Of a stretch of DNA of 64,000 bases, positions 8,656 through 17,157 are shown in pieces. The stretch lies in assembly GCF_036416795.1 (NCBI RefSeq), contig NZ_CP143867.1:4890001-4954000 (forward strand), given 5' to 3'. This DNA comes from Bacteroides sp. MSB163. Its GTDB lineage: Bacteria > Bacteroidota > Bacteroidia > Bacteroidales > Bacteroidaceae. A program made the position numbers and the translations under genes. Under the pieces are notes generated by a model. That model saw nothing but the letters and a program-made list of their open reading frames with translations, was not told the DNA's origin and did no database searches. The stretch's first letter is position 1. Every line of letters starts with the position of its first letter.

Positions 8656-10523
8656 ACAGCCCCCTCCGCTTTAGGTTTATACTTTAACGGATGCGTAAAG
8701 CAGAAACGTGCACCTTGTGTATAGTTACTGTCTACCCATATCCGTCCTCTCATGTAGGTCACAATCAACTGGCATATGGAAAGTCCCAGACCACTTCCCT
8801 GTGCAAAGTCGTTCAGTTTCTCAAAACGTTCAAAAATCAAGCCTTGTTTCTCAAGTGGAATACCGCAACCGGTATCAGTTACAGAAAAAAATGCAGTATT
8901 GCGGTCGGATAACTCTAACCTCAATACAATAGAACCTTCTTTAGTAAACTTGGTAGCATTTACCAACAAGTTAATCAGAACCTGACGAAGACGGGCATCG
9001 TCTGTTTCTATCATCAACTCCGGAAGTTCCGTATCGAAACGTAATTCCACCTCAAGTTTACGAGAAGCATTTACTGTTTCCGAAGCTTCCTTACAGAGTT
9101 TCACAGCATCATACGGCCGGATATTAAATGTTATATTATCATTCTCGAAATCGGAAAAATCAAGAATATCATTAATCAGTTTCAAAAGTTGAAAGGAGTT
9201 GACTTTAATAATCTCACAGAATTCTTTACGTGAATCCTCATCAAAAGAGTCATCTTCCGAAGCCAGGACGGCAGAAAAACCGACAATGGCATTGAGCGGT
9301 GTACGTACTTCATGACTCATATTGGAAAGGAACATGTTCTTTTTCTGTATGGCGCGCTCCGCCTTCTGTATCATTATTTCCTGTGAACGTTTTGACTCTT
9401 TCAGACGGAATATCTTCCTCCAGCTAAGATACAGGAAAAGCAGCAGGAAAAGTGTGCAGACAACAATACCTCCCAAATAAAGTCGATAGGAAAACAAGCG
9501 GTCACGTTCATTCTGATAGGTTAACTGATCCGCTTGAAAACGGGTGGTCAATTGGTCTATCTCCTTCGGGTAGTTTTTCTCAAAAGCCGACTTAATGTAT
9601 GAATAGACCGCACCATATTGCTTATATGCTTCTTCTTTACGTCCCATTTTCAGAAGCAAATCCGCTCTGTCTTGCAATACTTCCTTATATAAACTACAGT
9701 TTATTTCCGCATAGTCCGTATGAAGAAAAGCTTCATAGGCGGTCAGGGATTTCTCATACTCGCCAATCCGTTCCCAATACATGGCATCGGCAACCAGAAG
9801 ATGCTGCATAATTCCCGGAACCAGTTTGTCTTTTAAGGGTTCTACTTTATCCAGGTGTTGGCGGGCTATCTTCACGGAGCCATTAAACAGTTGGCAATAA
9901 GCATTAAAGATATGACGGACAGCTTGTTCCTGACCGGAAAGTTTATCTGAAGAGAAAGAATTCAGACGGTTCATGAAATGTGCAGCCTGAACAAAGTTAT
10001 GGATACGAAGGTTGTATTCTATCAATTCCACCAATAATATACGGACGTGTACTTCTCCTCCATCCATCTGATCGAGCATTTCCAACGCCTGCACATGGGC
10101 ATCACCTGCTTCCTTGTTACGTCCTGTATAGGAGTAGACCTCACCGATAGCATTCAGTGCAAGAGCAGTCCCTATCGTATGAGAAAGCGCACTTGCTTTA
10201 GAGTACATTTGCTCACTCCAAGCAATAGCCATACGAATTTCTCCCCGGAAAAGATATGATTTTACGAGTATGCGCTCTAATTCAAAATAGGTTTCGTATT
10301 GTTTGGTGGATTCCAAATAATTAAGAATACTATCCAGATCAATGGCCGCACTTTCTTCTTTTGTCAGGTAGTCGAAGCCCATGCTGTTATGAAAAGCATC
10401 GATCACTTCATTTTGTATGGTGATACGCTCGGGAGACGTCAGACTATCCTCCCCAGCTGATAATGGGAAAATGCATCCAAAGCATACTATATGGAGAATG
10501 AGATGTTTAAGTAAATTTCTCAT
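8652..10523 (-). CDS. TPR-containing sensor histidine kinase
   Basis: A 623-residue membrane histidine kinase. From the chosen start it has a signal peptide (MRNLLKHLILHIVCFGCIF), periplasmic TPR-like helices (about 60-330), a membrane span near 348-370, HisKA with SHEVRTPLNAIVGF (His404) and a complete HATPase domain: N-box INLLVNATKF, DTGCGIP, and GSGLGLSI. No receiver domain is present. The ATG at 10523 was chosen over 10565 because it starts exactly at the signal peptide and because a promoter at 10582-10613 would leave the longer form almost leaderless. The following gene encodes a kinase-like protein without a working ATPase domain. Confidence 0.93.
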   Translation of the reverse strand: MRNLLKHLILHIVCFGCIFPLSAGEDSLTSPERITIQNEVIDAFHNSMGFDYLTKEESAAIDLDSILNYLESTKQYETYFELERILVKSYLFRGEIRMAIAWSEQMYSKASALSHTIGTALALNAIGEVYSYTGRNKEAGDAHVQALEMLDQMDGGEVHVRILLVELIEYNLRIHNFVQAAHFMNRLNSFSSDKLSGQEQAVRHIFNAYCQLFNGSVKIARQHLDKVEPLKDKLVPGIMQHLLVADAMYWERIGEYEKSLTAYEAFLHTDYAEINCSLYKEVLQDRADLLLKMGRKEEAYKQYGAVYSYIKSAFEKNYPKEIDQLTTRFQADQLTYQNERDRLFSYRLYLGGIVVCTLFLLLFLYLSWRKIFRLKESKRSQEIMIQKAERAIQKKNMFLSNMSHEVRTPLNAIVGFSAVLASEDDSFDEDSRKEFCEIIKVNSFQLLKLINDILDFSDFENDNITFNIRPYDAVKLCKEASETVNASRKLEVELRFDTELPELMIETDDARLRQVLINLLVNATKFTKEGSIVLRLELSDRNTAFFSVTDTGCGIPLEKQGLIFERFEKLNDFAQGSGLGLSICQLIVTYMRGRIWVDSNYTQGARFCFTHPLKYKPKAEGAV

Positions 10524-10581
10524 GAAGTTTGTTTGTTTCGTGCTGTGTGGTGTTTGTGTTGCCATTCACCGCATACGCTAG

Positions 10582-10613
10582 CAAATATATTCAATATTTC
10601 CCAAAAAGCCAAA
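10582..10613 (-). promoter_or_regulatory. Bacteroides-type promoter of the sensor-kinase pair
   Basis: Minus strand: TTTG (10610-10613), 20 bp spacer, TATATTTG (10582-10589). It lies in the 102-bp gap after cbiB, so the kinase pair has its own promoter rather than depending on readthrough from cobQ-cobD-cbiB. Confidence 0.8.
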
Positions 10614-10625
10614 AATTGTGAATGA

Positions 10626-11603
10626 CTAAATGAAAAAAGAAATCAAAGTAGTAGTTATTATCAGAATTACTATCATTATTCCTTCGGCACGGCGATTGAT
10701 ACGAACCGCTATTTTCATGTCTTCCGTAGTTAAAGGACGATTATTGTTACCGATGTAAGGCTTCCAGACTTCTTCACCGAAATAATTGTGCGGACCTCCG
10801 AAACGGCAATCCAGAATACCGGCAAGAGCAGCCTCGGGATAACCGGAATTAGGGCTGGCATGTTGACTGCCATATATTCCGACGAATCTCAACAGAGTCC
10901 AAAACCGGCCTCGGGGAAGAAAAGCAAGTGTCATGAGAAAAGCTGTAAAACGGGCAGGAATGTAATTGGCGACATCATCCAGGCGGGCGGCAAAACAGCC
11001 GAAAGCACGGTAACGCTCATTACGATAGCCAATCATGGAATCCAGAGTATTCACCATCTTATAAGCAAGCATACCGGGGATACCTAATAACATATACCAA
11101 AATAAGGGAGCGATTACTCCATCACTCAGATTCTCTGCAAGCGTTTCAAGTGCTGCCGTACGTACTTCCTGTGCAGAAAGTCCGGAAGTATCACGACCGA
11201 CTATACGAGCTACTCGCTTCCTGCCTTCTTCCAACGAACGATCTACAGCTTCGAATACCATACGAACTTCACGGATAAGTGTGGTACCCGCCAGACAGAA
11301 AAAGATGGTAAGTATCTGTAGCGCCAGAAGTAGTCCCGGAGAAAATGACGCTATCCAGTGAAATAGATAGTATGCCGCAAAATAAATGGCAAGAACAAGA
11401 ACAATAGCTACGAAAGCACCTTTTAGTCCTCGTTTTGAACCTTTATTCAACAGATGTTCGCAGAATGAAATCATCTTTCCGAATGCAACTACAGGATGAG
11501 GCAACCAAGCAGGATCTCCCAGCCAGCGGTCAAGCAACCAGGCAGCAAGCAAGGGCAGGCTGAGGACAAATACGGTGTTTAAGATAAGAAGAATATTTTC
11601 CAT
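10626..11603 (-). CDS. cbiB: Adenosylcobinamide-phosphate synthase
   Basis: A 325-residue integral membrane protein that attaches aminopropanol (phosphate) to adenosylcobyric acid. The CbiB signature DRWLGDPAWLPHPVVAFGKMI is near residue 25; note the DxxxGDP core. ETLAENLSDGVIAPLFWY and the LDSMIGYRNERY block follow, along with four to five hydrophobic spans. Length is normal. It is the last of the minus-strand set cobQ-cobD-cbiB, separated from cobD by 221 bp that contain hairpin element F (11665-11768). Confidence 0.95.
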   Translation of the reverse strand: MENILLILNTVFVLSLPLLAAWLLDRWLGDPAWLPHPVVAFGKMISFCEHLLNKGSKRGLKGAFVAIVLVLAIYFAAYYLFHWIASFSPGLLLALQILTIFFCLAGTTLIREVRMVFEAVDRSLEEGRKRVARIVGRDTSGLSAQEVRTAALETLAENLSDGVIAPLFWYMLLGIPGMLAYKMVNTLDSMIGYRNERYRAFGCFAARLDDVANYIPARFTAFLMTLAFLPRGRFWTLLRFVGIYGSQHASPNSGYPEAALAGILDCRFGGPHNYFGEEVWKPYIGNNNRPLTTEDMKIAVRINRRAEGIMIVILIITTTLISFFI

Positions 11604-11664
11604 TGTGATGACATGTAATTGGGGTCTTTTCTATATGGTTATGAATAAGTTGATTATTCATTTT

Positions 11665-11768
11665 TTAGACGCGGATGACACGGATAACGCGGATTTTTTT
11701 ATTTATTGATGTGACAGCGCAGCCTTTAAATCCGTGTCATCCGTGTCATCCGTGTCATCTGCGTCTAA
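11665..11768 (+). repeat. Hairpin element F: 9-nt unit arms, shared loop core
   Basis: Inverted arrays of 9-nt units. The left arm has three units (GACGCGGAT, GACACGGAT, AACGCGGAT at 11668-11694). The right arm has four (TCCGTGTCA three times, then TCTGCGTCT, at 11731-11766). The loop holds AGCGCAGCC (11716-11724), also found in elements A, B, D and E. It lies between cobD and cbiB, both on the minus strand, with its core on the plus strand. Confidence 0.8.
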
Positions 11769-11824
11769 GAGATTGAATACATAGTCTAAAATCATTTAAC
11801 TCATTTCTTTTCCGATATGTATTA

Positions 11825-12859
11825 TCAATAAGTCGCAAACCATTGTTCTATAGCCTGTACGAGCCGGTCATTTTCCTCAGCTGTCTGGGCAGCAATACGA
11901 AAGAAATGTTCATCCAGACCTTCAAAATTGGAAGCATCGCGAATTAGTATGCCGTATTCATTGGCAAGGTAATTCTTGAGAGCGGAAGCCTTGCCGATGC
12001 GAAGACGGACCAACATAAAGTGAGTTTCCGTCTCCCATACCTCAAGACCGCCCAAGTTCTCCAAAGCATGACGTAAACGAGCCGTCTCCTGTAAATAAGC
12101 AGAAATATTCAAGGGATTAGGAACGTCGTAAGCCAGCAGATAGATTCCGGCCTCAATAGCTAACTGATTGACAGACCAAGGCATACGATGAGTACGCAAA
12201 CGACTGAGCAAACCTTCGTCAGCAGTTATATATCCCAGTCGTAAACCCGGAACAGCATAGCGTTTCGTCATGGAATGAAGCAGCAGAACATTCGGAAAGT
12301 TAACTGCTTCATCCGGCGAAAACAAAGGCTGTACAGTAAAGAACTCGTAAGACTGGTCGATGACAAAACAAACCTGCGGATTACAGGTAATCAATTCTTT
12401 CAGATAAGCTTTCTCTATGACCGTACCGGTAGGATTGTTAGGATTACAAAGCCATAGCATACGGATATCAGGCGGTAAAAGATAATTGGCCTCTGCCATC
12501 GGAAGCTTATAGAGTGACGTCACCCGATGACCATGCATGCGGCAAGCGTCAGCATACTCGCTGAATGTAGGTTGAAGAATGGCGGTATTAGTACCACGAA
12601 AAGTTTGTGCTATAAGATAAATAGCTTCTGTAGCACCATTCGTCACACAAACAGAGGTAGCAGTAAGGTGATACTTCTCTGCCAGACGACCTTCCAGAGT
12701 ATAAGGTTCCGGTTCCGGATAAGAAGAAATACCGCTGATACAGCTACACAAATGAGCCTGAAGTCCGGATAAATCTACACGATTATACACATTGGAACTA
12801 AAGTTGGCCGTTATAGGCCGCTCGAATTTATAGGAATCATCTCCGTGTCCTTCAATCAT
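11825..12859 (-). CDS. cobD: L-threonine-O-3-phosphate decarboxylase (PLP-dependent)
   Basis: A 344-residue fold-type I PLP enzyme of the aminotransferase family, expected to make (R)-1-amino-2-propanol phosphate for CbiB. Visible blocks: VCVTNGATEAIYLIAQ (PLP phosphate site), CNPNNPTG, VIDQSYEFF, and the Schiff-base lysine in HSMTKRYAVPGLRLGY. Context separates it from histidinol-phosphate aminotransferases: it overlaps cobQ by 8 bp and is followed by cbiB. The short N-terminal IEGHGDD stretch before the core is usual for CobD. Confidence 0.92.
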   Translation of the reverse strand: MIEGHGDDSYKFERPITANFSSNVYNRVDLSGLQAHLCSCISGISSYPEPEPYTLEGRLAEKYHLTATSVCVTNGATEAIYLIAQTFRGTNTAILQPTFSEYADACRMHGHRVTSLYKLPMAEANYLLPPDIRMLWLCNPNNPTGTVIEKAYLKELITCNPQVCFVIDQSYEFFTVQPLFSPDEAVNFPNVLLLHSMTKRYAVPGLRLGYITADEGLLSRLRTHRMPWSVNQLAIEAGIYLLAYDVPNPLNISAYLQETARLRHALENLGGLEVWETETHFMLVRLRIGKASALKNYLANEYGILIRDASNFEGLDEHFFRIAAQTAEENDRLVQAIEQWFATY

Positions 12860-14405
12860 GAGTTGTCAGTATTTTATAAATAAGTGGCAGATCAACATGA
12901 CTACGCACATGGTCGGCCAGTTTATTGTATTGTTCTTCTTTGAATTGATGATAATCGAAAGATTTTCCCGCGTCGGCAATCTTGCCGGCAAAAGGTTCCA
13001 GAAGGAAGTCGATGAATGAGGGATTGTCAAGAATACCGTGGATATAGGTTCCCAGGCAGGTACGATCCAGGAAATAACCGTCCGTACCGCCATCTTCCAG
13101 AAGATTCAGAGGGGAAACAGGTGCTCCATGAACAGGAACGGTGGTACCCATGTGAATTTCGTAACCCTTAAGCAATTGACAATTGACAGTTGACAATTGA
13201 CAATTGGCTGCGCTGGGGGTACTATTAATTGTCATTTGTGAATTGTCAATTGTCAATTGAAACCGGACTTGTCGGGTGACTTTCTCTCCCGTCATATGTG
13301 TACTGACAGGCAGAAGTCCTAAACCGGGTAAACGTTCTATTTCTCCTTCCACATGGTCAGGATCACACACTTCTTGTCCCATAATCTGATAGCCGCCACA
13401 AATGCCCATAACGGTGGCTCCTTCACGATGGGCACGTATCACGGCTTGTGCCACACCATTACGACGTAATTCGTGCAAATCGGCAAGGGTGCTCTTACTG
13501 CCGGGTAACAGGATGATATCGGCTTTCGCCAATTCATCTACGTTATTCGTGTAAAAAAGGTGCACCCGGGGATCGCGTTCCAGCACATTAAAGTCGGTAA
13601 AGTTACTGAGATGGCGCAGCAATACAACCGCTATGTTTACTTTACCCTGCTCTGTCTGCACGGATTTCGTGGCAAGGGCCAGCGAATCTTCTTCTTCGAT
13701 ATAAATATCTTTATAATAAGGAACAACGCCTACCACGGGAATGCCACAAAGTTCTTCAAGCATCTTTACTCCGGATTCGAACAGGCGGATATCCCCACGA
13801 AATTTATTGATTAGTATGCCCTTGATCCGTTCCCTTTCGTAAGGGCGCAGCAACATTAACGAACCATAGACACTGGCAAAAACTCCTCCCCGGTCAATGT
13901 CTCCTACGAGGATCACATCTGCTCCGGCATGCAAGGCCATGGGCAGGTTTACCAGATCCGTATCCCGAAGATTTATCTCGGAAATACTTCCGGCACCTTC
14001 CATCACAATGGGGTTATAACGGGTGGCAAGACGGTCGAAAGCTGAACAGACCTCGTGACGCAACTCTTCACGGCCTTCAACACGGAAATACTCATAGGCA
14101 CTACGGTTACCGATGGGACGTCCGTTAAGTACCACTTGCGAGGTATGATCAGAAGAGGGTTTCAACAACAACGGATTCATATCTGTATGGCAGGAGACTC
14201 CTGCCGCTTCGGCCTGAACAGCCTGGGCACGACCTATTTCCAGCCCTTCAGGTGTAGCATAGGAATTAAGTGCCATATTCTGTGCCTTAAATGGTGCCGG
14301 ATGATAGCCATCCTGACGAAAAATACGGCAGAAAGCCGCGGCAATAATGCTTTTGCCTACATCACTACCGGTACCGGCAAACATAATAGGATGAAGTTTC
14401 TCCAT
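12852..14405 (-). CDS. cobQ: Adenosylcobyric acid synthase (glutamine-hydrolysing)
   Basis: A 517-residue enzyme (CbiP-type) that amidates adenosylcobyrinic acid diamide at four positions with glutamine and ATP. It has the dethiobiotin-synthetase-like N-domain (FAGTGSDVGKSII, FKAQNMALNSY, ESGV) and the class I glutamine amidotransferase domain with VMGICGGYQIMG and a C-terminal YIHGILDN histidine. The ATG at 14405 was chosen because the longer frame begins at TTG. Residues about 382-411 (rich in N, Q, S, T) are encoded by hairpin element E and look like an in-frame insertion in the amidotransferase domain, after the nucleophile Cys. A TATCTTTG -7 box lies upstream near 14431-14438. Confidence 0.95.
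   Translation of the reverse strand: MEKLHPIMFAGTGSDVGKSIIAAAFCRIFRQDGYHPAPFKAQNMALNSYATPEGLEIGRAQAVQAEAAGVSCHTDMNPLLLKPSSDHTSQVVLNGRPIGNRSAYEYFRVEGREELRHEVCSAFDRLATRYNPIVMEGAGSISEINLRDTDLVNLPMALHAGADVILVGDIDRGGVFASVYGSLMLLRPYERERIKGILINKFRGDIRLFESGVKMLEELCGIPVVGVVPYYKDIYIEEEDSLALATKSVQTEQGKVNIAVVLLRHLSNFTDFNVLERDPRVHLFYTNNVDELAKADIILLPGSKSTLADLHELRRNGVAQAVIRAHREGATVMGICGGYQIMGQEVCDPDHVEGEIERLPGLGLLPVSTHMTGEKVTRQVRFQLTIDNSQMTINSTPSAANCQLSTVNCQLLKGYEIHMGTTVPVHGAPVSPLNLLEDGGTDGYFLDRTCLGTYIHGILDNPSFIDFLLEPFAGKIADAGKSFDYHQFKEEQYNKLADHVRSHVDLPLIYKILTTHD
13173..13260 (-). repeat. Hairpin element E, inside cobQ
   Basis: Arms of 7-nt units: left CAATTGA repeated (13173-13206, one unit reads CAGTTGA), right ATTGTCA-type units (13224-13259). 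The loop has GGCTGCGCT (13206-13214), the complement of AGCGCAGCC, so the core lies on the cobQ coding strand. The whole element is translated without a stop in cobQ. Confidence 0.85.
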
Positions 14406-14450
14406 AAGAAAATGTTTTTTTAGAGAGGGCAAAGATAATGCAAATCGAGT

Positions 14451-14484
14451 GCAGAACTTTCATGCTTGCATGAAAAAGTTCTGC
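14451..14484. repeat. Inverted repeat between cobQ and the exporter operon
   Basis: GCAGAACTTTCATGC and GCATGAAAAAGTTCTGC form an imperfect palindrome (two extra A in one arm) about 46 bp upstream of the cobQ ATG and just upstream of its TATCTTTG -7 box. It could be an operator or a local structure; nothing more can be read from it. Confidence 0.5.
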
Positions 14485-14496
14485 TGAGGTATTGGT

Positions 14497-14542
14497 AATA
14501 GGTATTAAACGATCTCTTTAATAGGTATTCAACGGTCTTGGT
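14497..14542 (+). repeat. Two tandem 23-bp repeats upstream of tolC
   Basis: Two adjacent copies of AATAGGTATTxAACGxTCT start at 14497 and 14520, identical at about 18 of 23 positions. They lie roughly 100 bp before the exporter start codon. Tandem near-identical boxes at this position may bind a regulator; no regulator gene is adjacent. Confidence 0.5.
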
Positions 14543-14643
14543 AATTATCCGAACAAAAAGAAGCTATCATTTTCATGCCACCATTGAACAATAGAAACGA
14601 ACGAGTGTTTGAGATAAACGAACCTAAACCAACAACTTGACGT

Positions 14644-16050
14644 ATGAAACATATTTTATTGATCGTTCTGTTGGGAGCGAGCCTATCTGTGAAGGCGCAA
14701 ACGAAACTCTCCCTCAGCTACGACGACGCCCTGCAAATGCTGCAAAAAGGCAATCAAAGCCTGAAGATTGCGGACAAAGGTATTGAAACAGCCCGCACAG
14801 AGCGGGATAAACTGAATGCTTTGTGGTATCCGAGCCTACAGGGAGCCGGTACGTATGTCCACATGTCCGAAAAGATAGAAGTGAAACAACCCCTATCCCA
14901 ATTCACAGATCCGGCAAAGGATTTTGTACACGACATCATACCGGACGATAAATTCATTAGCGGAATACTGGATCAGATAGGTAGCTACACTCTGGCTTTT
15001 CCTCTTGCTCCCCGCAATTTGACTACTGTAGGCTTAACTGCCGAATGGGTGGTCTTTTCCGGCGGAAAGCGTATACGGGCAGGCAAAATCGGAAATCGGT
15101 TGATTGACCTTGCCCGGGAAAACCGTGCACAGACAGATGCCACACAACGAACCCTATTGGCAGAAAGCTATTACGGTCTCAGCCTCGCCAGGGAAGTTGC
15201 AGCAGTCCGCCAGGACACTTATAACGGTTTGAAACAGCATTATGAAAATGCCCTCAAACTTGAAGCAGCCGGAATGATCGACAAGGCCGGACGCCTCTTT
15301 GCACAAGTGAATATGGACGAAGCCTGGCGGGCACTGGAAGCCGCACAGAAAGAAGTTATAGTCGTGGAAAGTGCTTTACGTACCTTGCTCAATCTGGAGG
15401 ATACCTGCAAGATTGAGCCTACGTCTCCTCTCTTTATCAATTCCACACTCCCGGCAAAAGAGGAGTTTCAGCAAACGATGCGTTCGGGTAACTATATCCT
15501 GAACCAGTTGTCACTACAACAAAGCATTGCCAAACAACAATTACGGATAGACCAAAGCGGCTATTTGCCTGACATCGCCCTGTTCGGCAAACAGACGCTT
15601 TACGCCCATGGGATACAGAGCAACCTCGTGCCACGCACGATTGTCGGAGTAGGTTTCACCTGGAACCTTTTCGACGGACTGGCAAGGGAGAAACGTATCC
15701 GCCAGTCGAAAATTACCGAGCAAACTCTTGCTTTGGGAAAAGATAAGGCGCAAGATGACCTCTCAGTAGGCATAGACAAGCTGTACACAGGATTGCAAAA
15801 GGCACAGGATAATGTGCAGGCACTCAACTCAACCATTGCCCTGAGTGAAGAGCTTGTACGAATTCGTAAGAAATCCTTTGCTGAAGGCATGGCAACCAGT
15901 ACCGAGGTAATAGATGCCGAAACCATGCTTGCCACCGTTAAGGTAGCCCGCTTGGCGGCTTATTATGAATATGATGTAACACTAATGAACCTGTTGGCAC
16001 TTTGTGGTACACCGGAACAATTCAGAAACTATAGCGAAATGAAGAACTAA
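14644..16050 (+). CDS. TolC-family outer-membrane efflux protein
   Basis: A 468-residue protein with a signal peptide (MKHILLIVLLGASLSVKAQ) and the two-fold repeated long helices and short strands of the TolC/OEP family: LSYDDALQMLQKGNQSLK near the start of the first repeat, LLAESYYGLSLARE, and the second repeat ending VIDAETMLATVKVARLAAYYEYDVTLMNLL. It should form the outer-membrane channel of the exporter encoded with the next two genes. The stop codon lies inside the left arm of hairpin element D (16038-16117), so that element sits at the exact 3' end of this gene. Confidence 0.92.
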   Translation: MKHILLIVLLGASLSVKAQTKLSLSYDDALQMLQKGNQSLKIADKGIETARTERDKLNALWYPSLQGAGTYVHMSEKIEVKQPLSQFTDPAKDFVHDIIPDDKFISGILDQIGSYTLAFPLAPRNLTTVGLTAEWVVFSGGKRIRAGKIGNRLIDLARENRAQTDATQRTLLAESYYGLSLAREVAAVRQDTYNGLKQHYENALKLEAAGMIDKAGRLFAQVNMDEAWRALEAAQKEVIVVESALRTLLNLEDTCKIEPTSPLFINSTLPAKEEFQQTMRSGNYILNQLSLQQSIAKQQLRIDQSGYLPDIALFGKQTLYAHGIQSNLVPRTIVGVGFTWNLFDGLAREKRIRQSKITEQTLALGKDKAQDDLSVGIDKLYTGLQKAQDNVQALNSTIALSEELVRIRKKSFAEGMATSTEVIDAETMLATVKVARLAAYYEYDVTLMNLLALCGTPEQFRNYSEMKN

Positions 16051-16117
16051 GAATGAAGAATTTGGCTGCGCTATGCAAGCATGCCGCAAGGTAATTCTTC
16101 ATTCTTAGTTCTTCATT
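16038..16117 (-). repeat. Hairpin element D: perfect 25-bp arms over the tolC stop
   Basis: The arms 16038-16062 and 16093-16117 are perfect inverted copies built of 7-nt units (AATGAAG, AACTAAG, AATGAAG, then AATT). The loop read on the minus strand contains CCTTGCGGCATG and ATAGCGCAGCCA, nearly the same core as element B. The tolC TAA is inside the left arm. Confidence 0.88.
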
Positions 16118-16138
16118 AAATTAAAATATATAACAATT

Positions 16139-17128
16139 ATGGAACTATCAAAAAAAAGCATCAGTATCGCATTTGTCATCATATTGGCAATCACTATATT
16201 AGTCTCTCTCTTGGGTATGTTGCTCATGAGTCATCAGCCCCTTGTACTCCAAGGACAGATAGAAACAACCGAAATCCGTATCAGCGGTAAACTTCCCGGA
16301 CGTATAGACTCATTTCTTGTCCGTGAAGGAGACTGGGTGAAGGCAGGTGATACACTCGTCGTCATCAATAGTCCGACGATAGAAGCCAAATACCGACAAG
16401 TAAATGCCTTGGAACAAGTTGCCCAGGAACAGAATAAGAAAATCGATGCCGGTACCCGCCGACAAATCATTGCCACCGCCGGGCAACTCTGGAATAAAAC
16501 CAAGAGTGACCTGACCTTGGCGCAAACAACCTACCAACGCATCCTGACACTGTACAAAGACAGTGTTGTCACCTCGCAACGAAAGGACGAAGTAGAAGCC
16601 ATGTACCGTGCCGCACAAGCCGCCGAACGTGCCGCCTACGAACAATATCAGATGGCAGTAGACGGTGCGCAAAGCGAGGACCGTGCATCGGCACGAAGCA
16701 TGGTAGATGCAGCGCGAAGCACGGTGGATGAAGTTTCCGCCCTCCTTGTCGATTCACGCCTGACAGCGCCGGAAGACGGACAGATTGCAACCATATTTCC
16801 TAAACGCGGAGAGCTTGTGGCACCGGGTACCCCTATTATGAATCTTGTCGTTATGAACGACGCACATGTTGTACTCAATATACGCGAAGATTTGATGCCC
16901 CAATTCAAAATGGACGGTACATTCCGTGCGGAAGTTCCGGCTATCGGCAAAAAAGATGTGGAATTCCGTATTTATTATATCAGTCCGTTGGGTAGTTTTG
17001 CCACCTGGAAATCAACCAAACAGACAGGAAGCTATGACATGCAGACATTTGAGATACACGCCCGTCCTACCCAAAAAGTAGAAGGATTGCGTCCGGGAAT
17101 GTCAGTGCTATTGACCATAGATGATTAA
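16139..17128 (+). CDS. HlyD-family membrane fusion protein
   Basis: A 329-residue periplasmic adaptor anchored by one N-terminal membrane span (about residues 10-30, IAFVIILAITILVSLLGMLL). The biotinyl-lipoyl half-motif LQGQIETTEIRISGKLPGRI, then VREGDWVKAGDTLVVI, is followed by a coiled-coil hairpin (about 75-190) and the second lipoyl half (LTAPEDGQIATIFPKRGELV). This is the order of HlyD/EmrA adaptors. It should bridge the TolC-type channel and the ABC-2 permease encoded next, 29 bp downstream. Confidence 0.92.
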   Translation: MELSKKSISIAFVIILAITILVSLLGMLLMSHQPLVLQGQIETTEIRISGKLPGRIDSFLVREGDWVKAGDTLVVINSPTIEAKYRQVNALEQVAQEQNKKIDAGTRRQIIATAGQLWNKTKSDLTLAQTTYQRILTLYKDSVVTSQRKDEVEAMYRAAQAAERAAYEQYQMAVDGAQSEDRASARSMVDAARSTVDEVSALLVDSRLTAPEDGQIATIFPKRGELVAPGTPIMNLVVMNDAHVVLNIREDLMPQFKMDGTFRAEVPAIGKKDVEFRIYYISPLGSFATWKSTKQTGSYDMQTFEIHARPTQKVEGLRPGMSVLLTIDD

Positions 17129-17157
17129 TATGTGTAATCATTGAAATAACTTTGTAA

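Noticed and set aside
8652..10523. Hybrid two-component system
   Set aside because: No receiver domain or AraC-type output domain follows the ATPase domain.
14406..14432. Longer N-terminus for CobQ
   Set aside because: It starts at TTG; the ATG at 14405 gives the normal CobQ start.
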